A DNA stretch of 64,000 nucleotides from Saccharopolyspora hirsuta (GTDB lineage: Bacteria; Actinomycetota; Actinomycetes; Mycobacteriales; Pseudonocardiaceae): contig NZ_VWPH01000003.1 of NCBI RefSeq assembly GCF_008630535.1, positions 372,001 to 436,000 on the forward strand, read 5' to 3'. A program made the position numbers and the translations under genes. Each line of letters starts with the position of its first letter. Position 1 is the first letter of the stretch. Below the pieces are notes generated by a model, which made no database searches, was not told the DNA's origin, and saw only the letters and a list, made by a program, of their open reading frames with translations. Positions 26,329-33,465 of the stretch are shown in pieces.

Positions 26329-26658
26329 ATGACCGCCGGAGTGCAGGAAGTCGTCGTCTACACCCGCCCGGGCTGCCCCTTCTGCACCTCGCTGCGCGCC
26401 GGGCTGCGCCGGCAGGGGCTGGAGTTCACCGAGGTGAACATCTGGGAGGACGCCGAGGCTGCGGCGACCGTGCGCGGCATCGCCGACGGCAACGAGACCG
26501 TGCCGACGGTGGTCGTCGGCGAGTGGCAGGCGGTGAACCCCTCGGCGGGCAGCGTGCTGGACGCGGTCGGCGAGCACGCCCCGCACCTGCTGCCCGAGCA
26601 GAAGCCCGGTCTGGTCGACGGGGCGCTGAAGGCGATGGGCCTGCGCAAGGAGAACTGA
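26329..26658 (+). CDS. Glutaredoxin-like protein (mycoredoxin type)
   Basis: A 109-residue glutaredoxin-fold protein with the active site CPFC in YTRPGCPFCTSLRAGL, residues 16-19. The cis-proline segment is ETVPTVVVG. Actinobacteria that make mycothiol use such proteins, mycoredoxins, to reduce mixed disulfides; mycoredoxin-1 has CGYC, so this is a variant. The C-terminus is extended by about 25 residues (LPEQKPGLVDGALKAMGLRK). It stands divergent from a TetR gene and is followed by a terminator. Confidence 0.88.
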   Translation: MTAGVQEVVVYTRPGCPFCTSLRAGLRRQGLEFTEVNIWEDAEAAATVRGIADGNETVPTVVVGEWQAVNPSAGSVLDAVGEHAPHLLPEQKPGLVDGALKAMGLRKEN

Positions 26659-26673
26659 CCCGGAACGCACCGG

Positions 26674-26707
26674 GGGCCGACCGCACGGGGGGCTTTGCGG
26701 TCGGCCC
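26674..26707 (+). terminator. Terminator after the glutaredoxin gene
   Basis: GGGCCGACCGC (26674-26684) pairs with GCGGTCGGCCC (26697-26707), an 11-bp perfect stem starting 15 bases after the stop codon. No T-run follows. Confidence 0.7.
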
Positions 26708-26856
26708 TCGGGTGGTTGCGATCGTCGGTGGCGCGATACCGGCGAGCAGCAACCCGTTCAGTCTGACGCCGGGCAATGCGGAAAAGATCCGCATCCGGTG
26801 GCAAGTTAGCTCGAACGGTGGACCCCCAGAAGCTCCACAGTGGCCCGCCGGAACGA

Positions 26857-26898
26857 CGAACGGCCCGTTCTCCTCGGCGGAGGGGAACGGGCCGTTCG
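26857..26898. terminator. Terminator hairpin for the 82-residue protein gene
   Basis: CGAACGGCCCGTTC (26857-26870) and GAACGGGCCGTTCG (26885-26898) form a 14-bp stem, each arm also partly self-complementary. It lies 40 bases after the stop of the small minus-strand gene. Confidence 0.65.
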
Positions 26899-26937
26899 GG
26901 TTCTGATCGGCGTTGTTTCGCGGGCATCGTGCGTCGG

Positions 26938-27186
26938 TCAGTCCGCCGTCCCGGTCGAGGCGACCGGGGTGCGCTCCGGGGCGGCCTGGCTGGTGTCGAC
27001 GGTCTCCCCCGCGGCGGGAGGTGCCCAGTCGCGCCACTCGTCCGTCGGCGGCGGGAGCATGCGGTCGGCGGTGTCGGGGGTCTCGGTGCCGTCCGGGAGC
27101 TGGGCCGAGAAGAAGCTGAGGAGCGCGGCCAGCGGGTCGGCGAACCAGTCGGTGGTCGGGGCCACTTCGGTGATCTGAGTGCTCAT
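26938..27186 (-). CDS. Small acidic protein of unknown function
   Basis: An 82-residue protein beginning MSTQITEVAPTTDWFADPLA. It has one short hydrophobic stretch (LAALLSFFSAQL) and a Pro/Thr/Ala-rich, acidic C-terminal half. There is no signal peptide and no family that I recognise. The ATG at 27186 has GGGG 8 bases upstream; an ATG two codons earlier is possible. The operator-like GTTACTCATCGGTAATC is about 60 bases upstream, which suggests regulation together with the acyl-CoA dehydrogenase at 21.0 kb. Confidence 0.6.
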   Translation of the reverse strand: MSTQITEVAPTTDWFADPLAALLSFFSAQLPDGTETPDTADRMLPPPTDEWRDWAPPAAGETVDTSQAAPERTPVASTGTAD

Positions 27187-27247
27187 TGCCATGCCCCACA
27201 GCCTGGTGTTCCGGGGGTATTGCCGGGATCCGTACCTCTACTCAGTT

Positions 27248-27264
27248 GTTACTCATCGGTAATC
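27248..27264. promoter_or_regulatory. Operator-like site shared with the 20.95 kb site
   Basis: GTTACTCATCGGTAATC matches GTTACTCGTCGGTAAC at 20949-20964 at 14 of 16 positions. It is in the divergent space between the small-protein gene and ptsI, closer to the former. Confidence 0.5.
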
Positions 27265-27453
27265 AATGTGCTGCGACGTTCGGGTGACGTAAGAACCACT
27301 GAGCTCACCGCGCGTGGGTGCGCCCGGTCTCGCGTCGCGCCGAACGGTGTATCGGTGCCTACGATCGCCGCAGAGGTCGATCTGACGCGCCGTGTCGGGT
27401 GGGGGTCCCCGCCTCGCGTCGGAGCGGCTTATGCAGAAGGCCTCGGAAAGGTA

Positions 27454-27465
27454 TGGTCTAGACCA
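27454..27465. promoter_or_regulatory. DasR-type operator (dre) over the ptsI start
   Basis: TGGTCTAGACCA is a perfect match to the core of the DasR-responsive element known from Streptomyces (consensus ACTGGTCTAGACCACT). Its last base is the A of the ptsI start codon, so bound repressor would block transcription at or near the initiation site. PTS genes are classical DasR targets relieved by glucosamine-6-phosphate. Confidence 0.85.
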
Positions 27466-29102
27466 TGTCGCGTTTGACTGGTGTCGGAGTCAGCTCCGGC
27501 CGCGCCTCGGGACCGGTCGCCCGGGTCGCCGATCCACTGCCCGAACCGCCCGCCACCCCCGCGCCGACCGACCCGACCGCCGAGGCCGCGCGCATCCGAC
27601 CCGCCGCCGACGCCGTGGCCGAGCAGCTGTTCCAGCGCGCCGCCCGCGTCGAGGGCGACGCCAAGGCCGTCCTCGAGACCACCGCCGCGATGGCCATGGA
27701 CCCGGCGCTGATATCGCAGGCCGAGCAGCAGGTCACCACCCGCTCGCTGCCCGCGCCGCGCGCGGTCTTCGAAGCGGCCAACGGGTTCGCCGAAGCGCTG
27801 CGCGCGGCCGGCGGCTACATGGCCGAACGAGTCCGCGACGTGCAGGACGTGCGGGACCGGATCATCGCCTCGCTGCACGGCGTGACCCCGCCCGGGGTCC
27901 CCGAGCTGGAGCGGCCGAGCGTGCTGCTGGCCCGCGACCTCGCCCCCGCCGACACCGCGGACCTCGACCCCGGGCTGGTGCTCGCGCTGGTCACCGAGGA
28001 AGGCGGTCCGACCAGCCACACCGCGATCCTGGCGCGGGCGCTGGGCATCCCGGCCGTGGTCGCGGTCCGCGGCGTGCTCGACGCGCCCGCCGTAGGAGCT
28101 GTCGTCGACGGCGACAGCGGCGAGGTCGAGCTCAGCGACCAGGACGTGCCGGTGCAGGCCGCGGAGCGGGCCGAAGCCGCCGAGTGGGACGGCGTCGGCG
28201 CCACCGCGGACGGCGAGCCGGTCAAGGTCGTCGCCAACGTCGGGTCGAGCGCCGACGCGACCGCGGCGGCAGCGGCCGGGGCGCAGGGCGTCGGGCTGTT
28301 CCGCACCGAGTTCTGCTACCTCGCGGCCGACGACGAACCGTCCGTCGAGACCCAGCGCTCGGCCTACCGCGAGGTGCTCGCGCCGTTCGCGGGCAAGCCG
28401 GTCATCGTGCGCACCCTCGACGCCGGGGCGGACAAGCCGCTGGCGTTCCTGGACATGGGCGTGGAGCCGAACCCGGCGCTCGGCGTGCGCGGTCTGCGGG
28501 TCGCCTTCGACCGGCCGGACGTGCTGGACCGGCAGCTGGCCGCGATCGCCGGGGCGGCCGCCGACTCCGGCGCCGAGGTCTCGGTGATGGCGCCGATGGT
28601 CGCCACCGCGGCGGAAGCCGCCTGGTTCGCCGACCGGGTCCGCGCGGCGGGCCTGCCCCGCGCCGGGGTGATGATCGAGGTCCCGGCCGCCGCGCTGAGC
28701 GCCCCGGAGATCCTGTCCGCCGTCGACTTCGTCAGCATCGGCACCAACGACCTGGCCCAGTACGTGTTCGCCGCGGACCGGATGGCCGGGGCGCTCGCAG
28801 AGCTCAACGACCCGTGGCAGCCCGCGCTGCTGCGGCTGATCGCGAAGGTCGGCGAGGCCGGGCGCGAGCTGGGCAAACCGGTCGGCGTGTGCGGCGAAGC
28901 GGCGTCCGACCCGCTGCTGGCGGGCGTGCTGGCCGGACTCGGCGCGACCAGCCTGTCGATGGCCGGGGCGGCGGTCCCGGCGGTCGGCGCAGCCCTCGCC
29001 AAGCACCCCATGCCGACCTTCCGCAAAGCCGCCGAAGCAGCCCTCGCCGCGGCCACCCCGGCTCAGGCCCGCGAGGCGGTCAGGTCCGTCCTCGCCACCT
29101 GA
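27465..29102 (+). CDS. ptsI: Phosphoenolpyruvate-protein phosphotransferase (PTS enzyme I)
   Basis: A 545-residue enzyme I. The N-terminal domain contains the phosphorylated histidine in GGPTSHTAILARALGIPAVV. The PEP-binding TIM barrel follows, with GVGLFRTEFCYLA and the C-terminal signature VSIGTNDLAQYVFAADR. It transfers phosphate from PEP to HPr, driving sugar uptake (N-acetylglucosamine in related organisms). The ATG at 27465 starts MSRLTGVGVSSGRASGPVAR, the normal N-terminus, but its ribosome binding site AAAGG is unusually far (14 bases) because the dre site lies between. ptsH is not in the window. Confidence 0.97.
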   Translation: MSRLTGVGVSSGRASGPVARVADPLPEPPATPAPTDPTAEAARIRPAADAVAEQLFQRAARVEGDAKAVLETTAAMAMDPALISQAEQQVTTRSLPAPRAVFEAANGFAEALRAAGGYMAERVRDVQDVRDRIIASLHGVTPPGVPELERPSVLLARDLAPADTADLDPGLVLALVTEEGGPTSHTAILARALGIPAVVAVRGVLDAPAVGAVVDGDSGEVELSDQDVPVQAAERAEAAEWDGVGATADGEPVKVVANVGSSADATAAAAAGAQGVGLFRTEFCYLAADDEPSVETQRSAYREVLAPFAGKPVIVRTLDAGADKPLAFLDMGVEPNPALGVRGLRVAFDRPDVLDRQLAAIAGAAADSGAEVSVMAPMVATAAEAAWFADRVRAAGLPRAGVMIEVPAAALSAPEILSAVDFVSIGTNDLAQYVFAADRMAGALAELNDPWQPALLRLIAKVGEAGRELGKPVGVCGEAASDPLLAGVLAGLGATSLSMAGAAVPAVGAALAKHPMPTFRKAAEAALAAATPAQAREAVRSVLAT

Positions 29103-29106
29103 CTCC

Positions 29107-29157
29107 GGTGCCCGCGATTTCAATGGAAATCGGACCTCCGATTTCCATTGAAATCGG
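29107..29157. repeat. Paired TTTCAATG-type palindromes after ptsI
   Basis: Nearly identical to the unit at 22936-22981: GATTTCAATGGAAATC, a 7-base spacer (GGACCTC with one change), and GATTTCCATTGAAATC. It lies directly downstream of ptsI and could terminate its transcript. It is 50 bases from the left end of repeat copy B, which has the same terminal sequence. Confidence 0.85.
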
Positions 29158-29207
29158 GCACGGTCGGCGTGTCGCACCCCGACACGCCACGGCTGTGGAG
29201 AACCCGC

Positions 29208-29506
29208 CGCGATTTCAATGGAGATCAGGTATTCGATTTCCATTGAACTTGTTCATCTTGGCCGTGGACCGCAGCTGCGGAGGGCGACCGGCACCGGCCG
29301 TCAGGTGTCGCATGCGCCGCCAGGCGCATAACCCACCCTCGCAACTCGCACCGCCGCGGGTTCTCAGCGTTCGCCTGGCGAGGACGGCCCTGACGCCGTG
29401 TATTGGACATACATAAGGCTGGGCACCCACAGCCAGGCGGGCGCTGAGGTTCCGCCACCGGCACCGCCACTCAGAACGAGGTTGGAAAAACCTCATTGAA
29501 ATCGCG
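29208..29506 (-). repeat. Dispersed structured repeat, copy B, with perfect 13-bp terminal inverted repeats
   Basis: The unit is 299 bp, bounded by CGCGATTTCAATG (29208-29220) and CATTGAAATCGCG (29494-29506). The conserved core reads on the minus strand from about 29478 to 29305: GTTCTG edge, outer stem, inner stem with the TGTAT/ATACA loop, AACCC/GGGTT stem and ATGCGCC-type hairpin. A GAGGTT/AACCTC hairpin precedes it. No reading frame inside encodes a recognisable protein. It fills the space between convergent ptsI and the SARP gene. Confidence 0.92.
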
Positions 29507-29511
29507 TGCCG

Positions 29512-30285
29512 TCAGGTGGTGCTGAGGACCGGGCGGACCAGGTCGCGTAGGTGGTCCGAGGGGCGGATGCCCAGCTCCCGGTCCAGCAGGCTCTCGTAGC
29601 GGCGGTAGTGGCGGACCGCTTGCGCCGGGTTGGCCTGCTGCAGCAGGACCTTCACCACCGCGCAGTGCGCCGTCTCGCGGAACGGCTCCACCTGGGTCGC
29701 CGCCTGCGCGATCTCCAGGGCGCTGGCCAGGTGCCGGGACTGCACCAGCCGCTCGGCCGCGACCTCCAGCGCGTGCACCTGGAGCTGCTGCAGGCGCTCC
29801 CGCTCGGTGAGCACCCAGTCGTCGTACCAGCCGGGCAGCAGCGGCTCGTGGCCCGCCAGGGCGCGCCCGATCTCCGCGCAGTCGGCCGGTGAATCGCCCG
29901 AGCCGTCCTCCAGCAGGTAGCGGCCCGCGGCCACCAGGCCGTCGATGTCCAGCGAGACCAGCGGTGCCAGCTCGATCTCGTGCTGCGTGCTGATCACCGC
30001 GCCCCGGGCCCGCTGGCGCACCCGCCACAGCGTGGTCCGCAGGTTGGCCAGCGCGCTCTGGTCGTCGCTCTCCGGCCACAGGATGCCCGCGGCGTAGTCC
30101 CGCTGGGTGCGCCCGCGCAGCGCGAGCAGGGCCAGCAGGCGCTGTCCGCTGCTGGACATCGCCACCGCCTCGCCGCCCGCCTGCAACTCCCAGCCACCCA
30201 GCAGCGTCAGCCGGAACGGCTGATCGGGCTGCGCTGGCGTGCGCGTCCGTCGCCGTTCCACCGGCTGCACCGTGCCACCGCTCAT
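29512..30285 (-). CDS. SARP-type transcriptional regulator (OmpR-like winged helix plus BTAD)
   Basis: A 257-residue regulator. Residues about 25-105 are an OmpR-like winged helix (FRLTLLGGWELQ to ANLRTTLWRVRQ); residues about 115-255 are a bacterial transcriptional activation domain with TPR-like helices (AVRHYRRYESLLDRELGIRP). There is no ATPase, so it is a small SARP. ATG at 30285 (MSGGTVQPVERR) follows GAGGGGGGAACG; the longer frame to 30459 has no such site. SARPs usually activate a nearby biosynthetic cluster by binding direct repeats. The adjacent candidates are the PqqD-M50 protease and the two small peptides. Confidence 0.9.
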   Translation of the reverse strand: MSGGTVQPVERRRTRTPAQPDQPFRLTLLGGWELQAGGEAVAMSSSGQRLLALLALRGRTQRDYAAGILWPESDDQSALANLRTTLWRVRQRARGAVISTQHEIELAPLVSLDIDGLVAAGRYLLEDGSGDSPADCAEIGRALAGHEPLLPGWYDDWVLTERERLQQLQVHALEVAAERLVQSRHLASALEIAQAATQVEPFRETAHCAVVKVLLQQANPAQAVRHYRRYESLLDRELGIRPSDHLRDLVRPVLSTT

Positions 30286-30531
30286 CGTTCCCCCCTCGAC
30301 CGGACTGAAGCGGGCCCTCCCCGCCCGATCACCGGCTTCGCGCACCGGGACCGGGGAGCCCACACCCGCTCCCATCGGGTGGTTCCGGTCGGCTGTTACG
30401 GCGCTACCCAACGTGACTTCCGACCCTGTTTCCGCTGGCCGCTGACTGCTCCGGACCACGCGAAAAGGCGAACCCCGGTCCCGCTCGCGCGGTACCGGAG
30501 CTCGCCCTCCCCCCTTTTTTCGGAACCGGAC

Positions 30532-31896
30532 TCACGCCGCCTTCGGCGGGCGCCACCGTCCGGAGTGCTTGCGGTGCCGGGCCGCCGGGCGGGTCCGCCG
30601 CCGGGCCCGCGACCTGCGCACCGCCCGGGTGATCCGCCGACCCGTCCGGATCGCGAACGCGGTGCCGCCGACCCACGGCACCAGCAGGATCAGCATCGAC
30701 AGGATCGCCAGCAGCAGGATCCCGACGTGCCCCTGGCCGCCCGCGCTCAGCGCGACCTCCCCGTACTGGACGGCCTTGGTCGTCCCGGTCGCCAGGTAGA
30801 ACGGCAGCCGGATCAGCAGCAGCGTCAACCCGATGAGCAGCAGCGGGACCACGATCAGCACCCAGGCCGTGACCAGGATCTGCACCCGGGGCCGCAGCGC
30901 CCGGTGCATCGCCGCGCTGTCGTCCACCGGCTTCCCGCGCATCCGGCGCCACACCGGGCCCACGAACGCGAACAGGTTCGGCACCCCGACCAGGTCGCCG
31001 AGGATCAGGTAGCCGTCCAGCCGCAGCAGCGGCAGCAGCTGCTGGAGGATCTGCAGGTGGTTGAGCACCATGAACACCACCAGCGCCGGGATCCCGGTCA
31101 GCTGGTAGAGCCCGAACACGGCCACGATGAAGATCGCGTTGAAGTAGATCCCGCCCAGGTCGGTGCGCAGCCGCCCGCGCCGGTCGAGCCGGTAGGCGTC
31201 GGTGACGTTGGTGTAGAAGGCCGGGTAGAGGATCAGGATGCCCACGCCGATCCCGCCCGGTCTCGCACCGCCGTAGTGGCACCCGGCGGCGTGGCCGAAC
31301 TCGTGGAACAGGGTCGCGACGACCCACAGCGCCATCAGCGTCAGCATCAGGACCGGGTCGCCGACCGACCGGTGGAACGCGGCGTCGATGCCGCCGGACA
31401 TCACCAGCCACACGTCGACGCCGACGAACATGGCCAGCATCAGCGCGATCACGACCGGCCGGTAGAACGGCGCGAAGATCGCCGCCATGACGCGGACCAC
31501 CCGGGGCGGCAGCAGCTGGGTGTTGAACACCAGCGACAGCAGCGGGTCCGAGCGGGGCGGGTCCGGCAGCGGCTCGGACGTGGTGGCGATGCCCATCGGG
31601 TACAGCTTCTCGTCGACGAGGAACGCCACGTCCGCCGCGGTGAGCTCCGCGCCCAGGTCCTGGTTCACCCGGTCGGCGACCTCGCGGAGGTTCCGCTCCC
31701 CGTCGAACCGGCTCGCCACCTCGTGCAGCAGCGGGGAGACCAGCACCATCTGCCCGTCGGCCCGCGACACCAGGTAGCGCGGCTCCTCGTACCCGCCGCC
31801 CTCGTACTCGCCCAGCAGCGCCACGCCGTCGACGAGCCGGGGGACCGCGCTCTCATCCGTCGAGTCCACGGCCTCGACGTCGGAAACTTCTGACAT
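30532..31896 (-). CDS. PqqD-like domain / M50 zinc metalloprotease membrane protein
   Basis: A 454-residue protein. Residues about 35-105 form a PqqD-like winged helix (YLVSRADGQMVLVSPLLHEV; VNQDLGAELTAADVAFLVDE), the fold that binds precursor leader peptides in RiPP systems. The rest is a polytopic site-2-type protease: HEFGH at 198-202 gives two zinc ligands and the general base, and LDGYLILGD has D294 as the probable third ligand. The arrangement resembles YydH-type peptide zinc metalloproteases. The C-terminus is highly basic. ATG at 31896 follows AGGAGGG. It is immediately downstream of two small precursor-like genes, so processing of those peptides at the membrane is the natural hypothesis. 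Confidence 0.85.
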   Translation of the reverse strand: MSEVSDVEAVDSTDESAVPRLVDGVALLGEYEGGGYEEPRYLVSRADGQMVLVSPLLHEVASRFDGERNLREVADRVNQDLGAELTAADVAFLVDEKLYPMGIATTSEPLPDPPRSDPLLSLVFNTQLLPPRVVRVMAAIFAPFYRPVVIALMLAMFVGVDVWLVMSGGIDAAFHRSVGDPVLMLTLMALWVVATLFHEFGHAAGCHYGGARPGGIGVGILILYPAFYTNVTDAYRLDRRGRLRTDLGGIYFNAIFIVAVFGLYQLTGIPALVVFMVLNHLQILQQLLPLLRLDGYLILGDLVGVPNLFAFVGPVWRRMRGKPVDDSAAMHRALRPRVQILVTAWVLIVVPLLLIGLTLLLIRLPFYLATGTTKAVQYGEVALSAGGQGHVGILLLAILSMLILLVPWVGGTAFAIRTGRRITRAVRRSRARRRTRPAARHRKHSGRWRPPKAA

Positions 31897-31907
31897 GACA
31901 CCCTCCT

Positions 31908-31929
31908 GAGCCCGCCCGGGGGCGGGCTC
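31908..31929 (-). terminator. Hairpin between the peptide genes and the protease gene
   Basis: GAGCCCGCCC (31908-31917) and GGGCGGGCTC (31920-31929) form a 10-bp perfect stem with a 2-base centre. It abuts the ribosome binding site of the protease gene. Such a hairpin lets the precursor peptides be transcribed in excess of the downstream enzyme. Confidence 0.65.
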
Positions 31930-32023
31930 CCGGCGCGCGGGCGGTCAGCGCGCGCACCGGCGTGCGGTTCAGGGCGAGCAGCCGGCCGGGAACGGGTCGC
32001 TCCGCTCCCGGCCTGGCGGCTCG

Positions 32024-32221
32024 TCAGTGGTTGAAGTCGATGTCGGCCACGTTGCTGGCCTCGATGTCCTGTGCGATGTCACCGCCGAAGTTGACCGCGA
32101 CGATGATGTTGAACTGGTTGACGATGGCGATGTCGCCGACACCGAAGTTGCCGCCGCCGCTGAGCGCCTCGCGCGCGGGCAGGAGCTCCACCGACTGGCT
32201 CGACAGCTCGAGTTCGTGCAT
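32024..32221 (-). CDS. Precursor-like small peptide 2
   Basis: A 65-residue peptide from the ATG at 32221, which has GGAGGAG at ideal distance; an in-frame ATG at 32293 lacks one. The N-terminus contains VELLPAREALSGGG, matching the ELLPxRxAL motif and Gly-Gly of the neighbouring peptide. The part after the glycines is Asn/Asp/Val/Ile-rich with alternating polar and hydrophobic residues (GDIAIVNQFNIIVAVNF) and ends in His. It has no cysteine and no Sec signal. The layout suggests a leader plus core substrate of the adjacent PqqD-M50 protein. Confidence 0.78.
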   Translation of the reverse strand: MHELELSSQSVELLPAREALSGGGNFGVGDIAIVNQFNIIVAVNFGGDIAQDIEASNVADIDFNH

Positions 32222-32307
32222 GTCCTTCTCCTCCGTGGACGTGGACCCAGGCCGCTCACCGCGCGCAGCAGCAGTGAGCGGCCGGGAACTCATCAGCTAC
32301 TGGCAAG

Positions 32308-32508
32308 TCAGTGGGCGCTCTGGTCCACGTTGGCGTTGTTGAACGCCGTCACGTTGACGTCACCGGCGAAGGAGTTGTTGTCGACGTCCACGTCGACGTT
32401 CTGGTCAACGGTCAGGTCCTGGTCGATGTCGCCCAGGTTGTCCCACCAGCAGCCGCCGAGGGCCTTGCGCTCGGGCAGCAGTTCAGCGAACTCGTGGGTC
32501 TCGAACAT
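32308..32508 (-). CDS. Precursor-like small peptide 1
   Basis: A 66-residue peptide, MFETHEFAELLPERKALGG followed by CWWDNLGDID and a tail rich in alternating Val-Asp and Asn (TVDQNVDVDVDNN). ATG at 32508 follows AGGAGC. It shares ELLPxRxAL and Gly-Gly with peptide 2, while the sequences after the glycines differ in detail but keep the same Asn/Asp/Val character and C-terminal His. The double glycine at residues 18-19 is a plausible cleavage site. It is first in the unit and has 297 bases of promoter space upstream. Confidence 0.8.
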   Translation of the reverse strand: MFETHEFAELLPERKALGGCWWDNLGDIDQDLTVDQNVDVDVDNNSFAGDVNVTAFNNANVDQSAH

Positions 32509-32747
32509 GGCTTGCTCCTGTTCGTTCGACGGAATTTCGACTGCGGCTCAGCCGCTGGGGACGAGTACGCCAGAGGCCCGTCACCAGGCCGTCACCAGCG
32601 CGTCACGCGGTGTCGCCGTCCCGCCGCCCGATCCGGCGATGACACTGCGTGTACCGCGCCCGACCAGGGGAAACCCGTGCTCGACAAGAGCTTTCCTAGA
32701 TGGATCGGGTGAATCCGGAAAATCCTGCACGGACTACCCCTCACCCA
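32509..32747. promoter_or_regulatory. Upstream region of the peptide unit
   Basis: This space should hold the promoter of the peptide-protease genes. It is less GC-rich than the surroundings in places (AAAATCC, AAGAGC). I cannot identify a SARP direct repeat with confidence. Confidence 0.35.
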
Positions 32748-32785
32748 ACGAAAAGCCCCGCACGCCGACGACCGGCTGCGGGGCT
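32748..32785 (-). terminator. Rho-independent terminator of the two-component operon
   Basis: AGCCCCGCA (32754-32762) and TGCGGGGCT (32777-32785) form a 9-bp stem; on the minus strand it continues GCTTTTCG, giving a T-run. It follows the response regulator gene and insulates the peptide unit from it. Confidence 0.8.
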
Positions 32786-32805
32786 CCTGAACAGCGGAAA
32801 CGCGC

Positions 32806-33465
32806 TCAGGCCTCCTGGTCGAGGCCGTGCTCGATGGCGTAGCGCGCCAGCTCGACCCGGTTGTGCAGCTGCAGCTTGCGCAGCGTGGACTGCACGTGGT
32901 TCTCCACCGTCCGGTGCGAGATGACCAGCTTCTTCGCGATCTGCCGGGCCGTCATGCCCTTCGCGACCAGCCGCAGCACCTCGGTCTCCCGGTCGGTCAG
33001 CTGCGGGGCCTGCGTCTCCGAGTCCGGGGTGATCGCCATCCGCCGGTACTCCCCGAGCACCAGCCCGGCCAACCCGGCGGTGAACACGGCGTCCCCGGCC
33101 GCCGTGCGTTGCACCGCGTCCACCAGCTCCTCGGCCGAGGCCGACTTGACCAGGTACCCGGACGCGCCCGCCTTGACCGCCTCCAGCACGTCGCTGTGCT
33201 CACCGCTGGCCGAGAGCACCAGCACGCGGGTGCCGGGGATCTCCTGGGTGATCTGCAGCGTCGCCGTCACCCCGGAGGTGTCGCCCAGGTTGAGGTCCAT
33301 CAGCACCACGTCGGGCTTGACCGTCCGCGCGATGCGCAGCGCGGACGCGGCGTCGCTGGCGGTGGCCAGCACCTCGAAGCCGCGCTCGGTCAGGTCGCGG
33401 GCAACCCCGTCGCGCCACATCGGGTGGTCGTCGACGACCATCACGGACACGGGCGGCTCGCTCAT
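32806..33465 (-). CDS. LuxR-type (NarL) response regulator
   Basis: A 219-residue response regulator. The receiver starts VSVMVVDDHPMWRDG, with the phosphorylated Asp in DVVLMDLNLGD and the conserved Lys in GYLVKSASAEEL. A C-terminal LuxR helix-turn-helix follows (LTDRETEVLRLVAKGMTARQ; VENHVQSTLRKL). ATG at 33465 follows AGGAGG and overlaps the histidine kinase stop by 4 bases, so kinase and regulator are coupled partners. It is close to MacR of the actinobacterial MacSR pair. Target genes are not evident. Confidence 0.95.
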   Translation of the reverse strand: MSEPPVSVMVVDDHPMWRDGVARDLTERGFEVLATASDAASALRIARTVKPDVVLMDLNLGDTSGVTATLQITQEIPGTRVLVLSASGEHSDVLEAVKAGASGYLVKSASAEELVDAVQRTAAGDAVFTAGLAGLVLGEYRRMAITPDSETQAPQLTDRETEVLRLVAKGMTARQIAKKLVISHRTVENHVQSTLRKLQLHNRVELARYAIEHGLDQEA

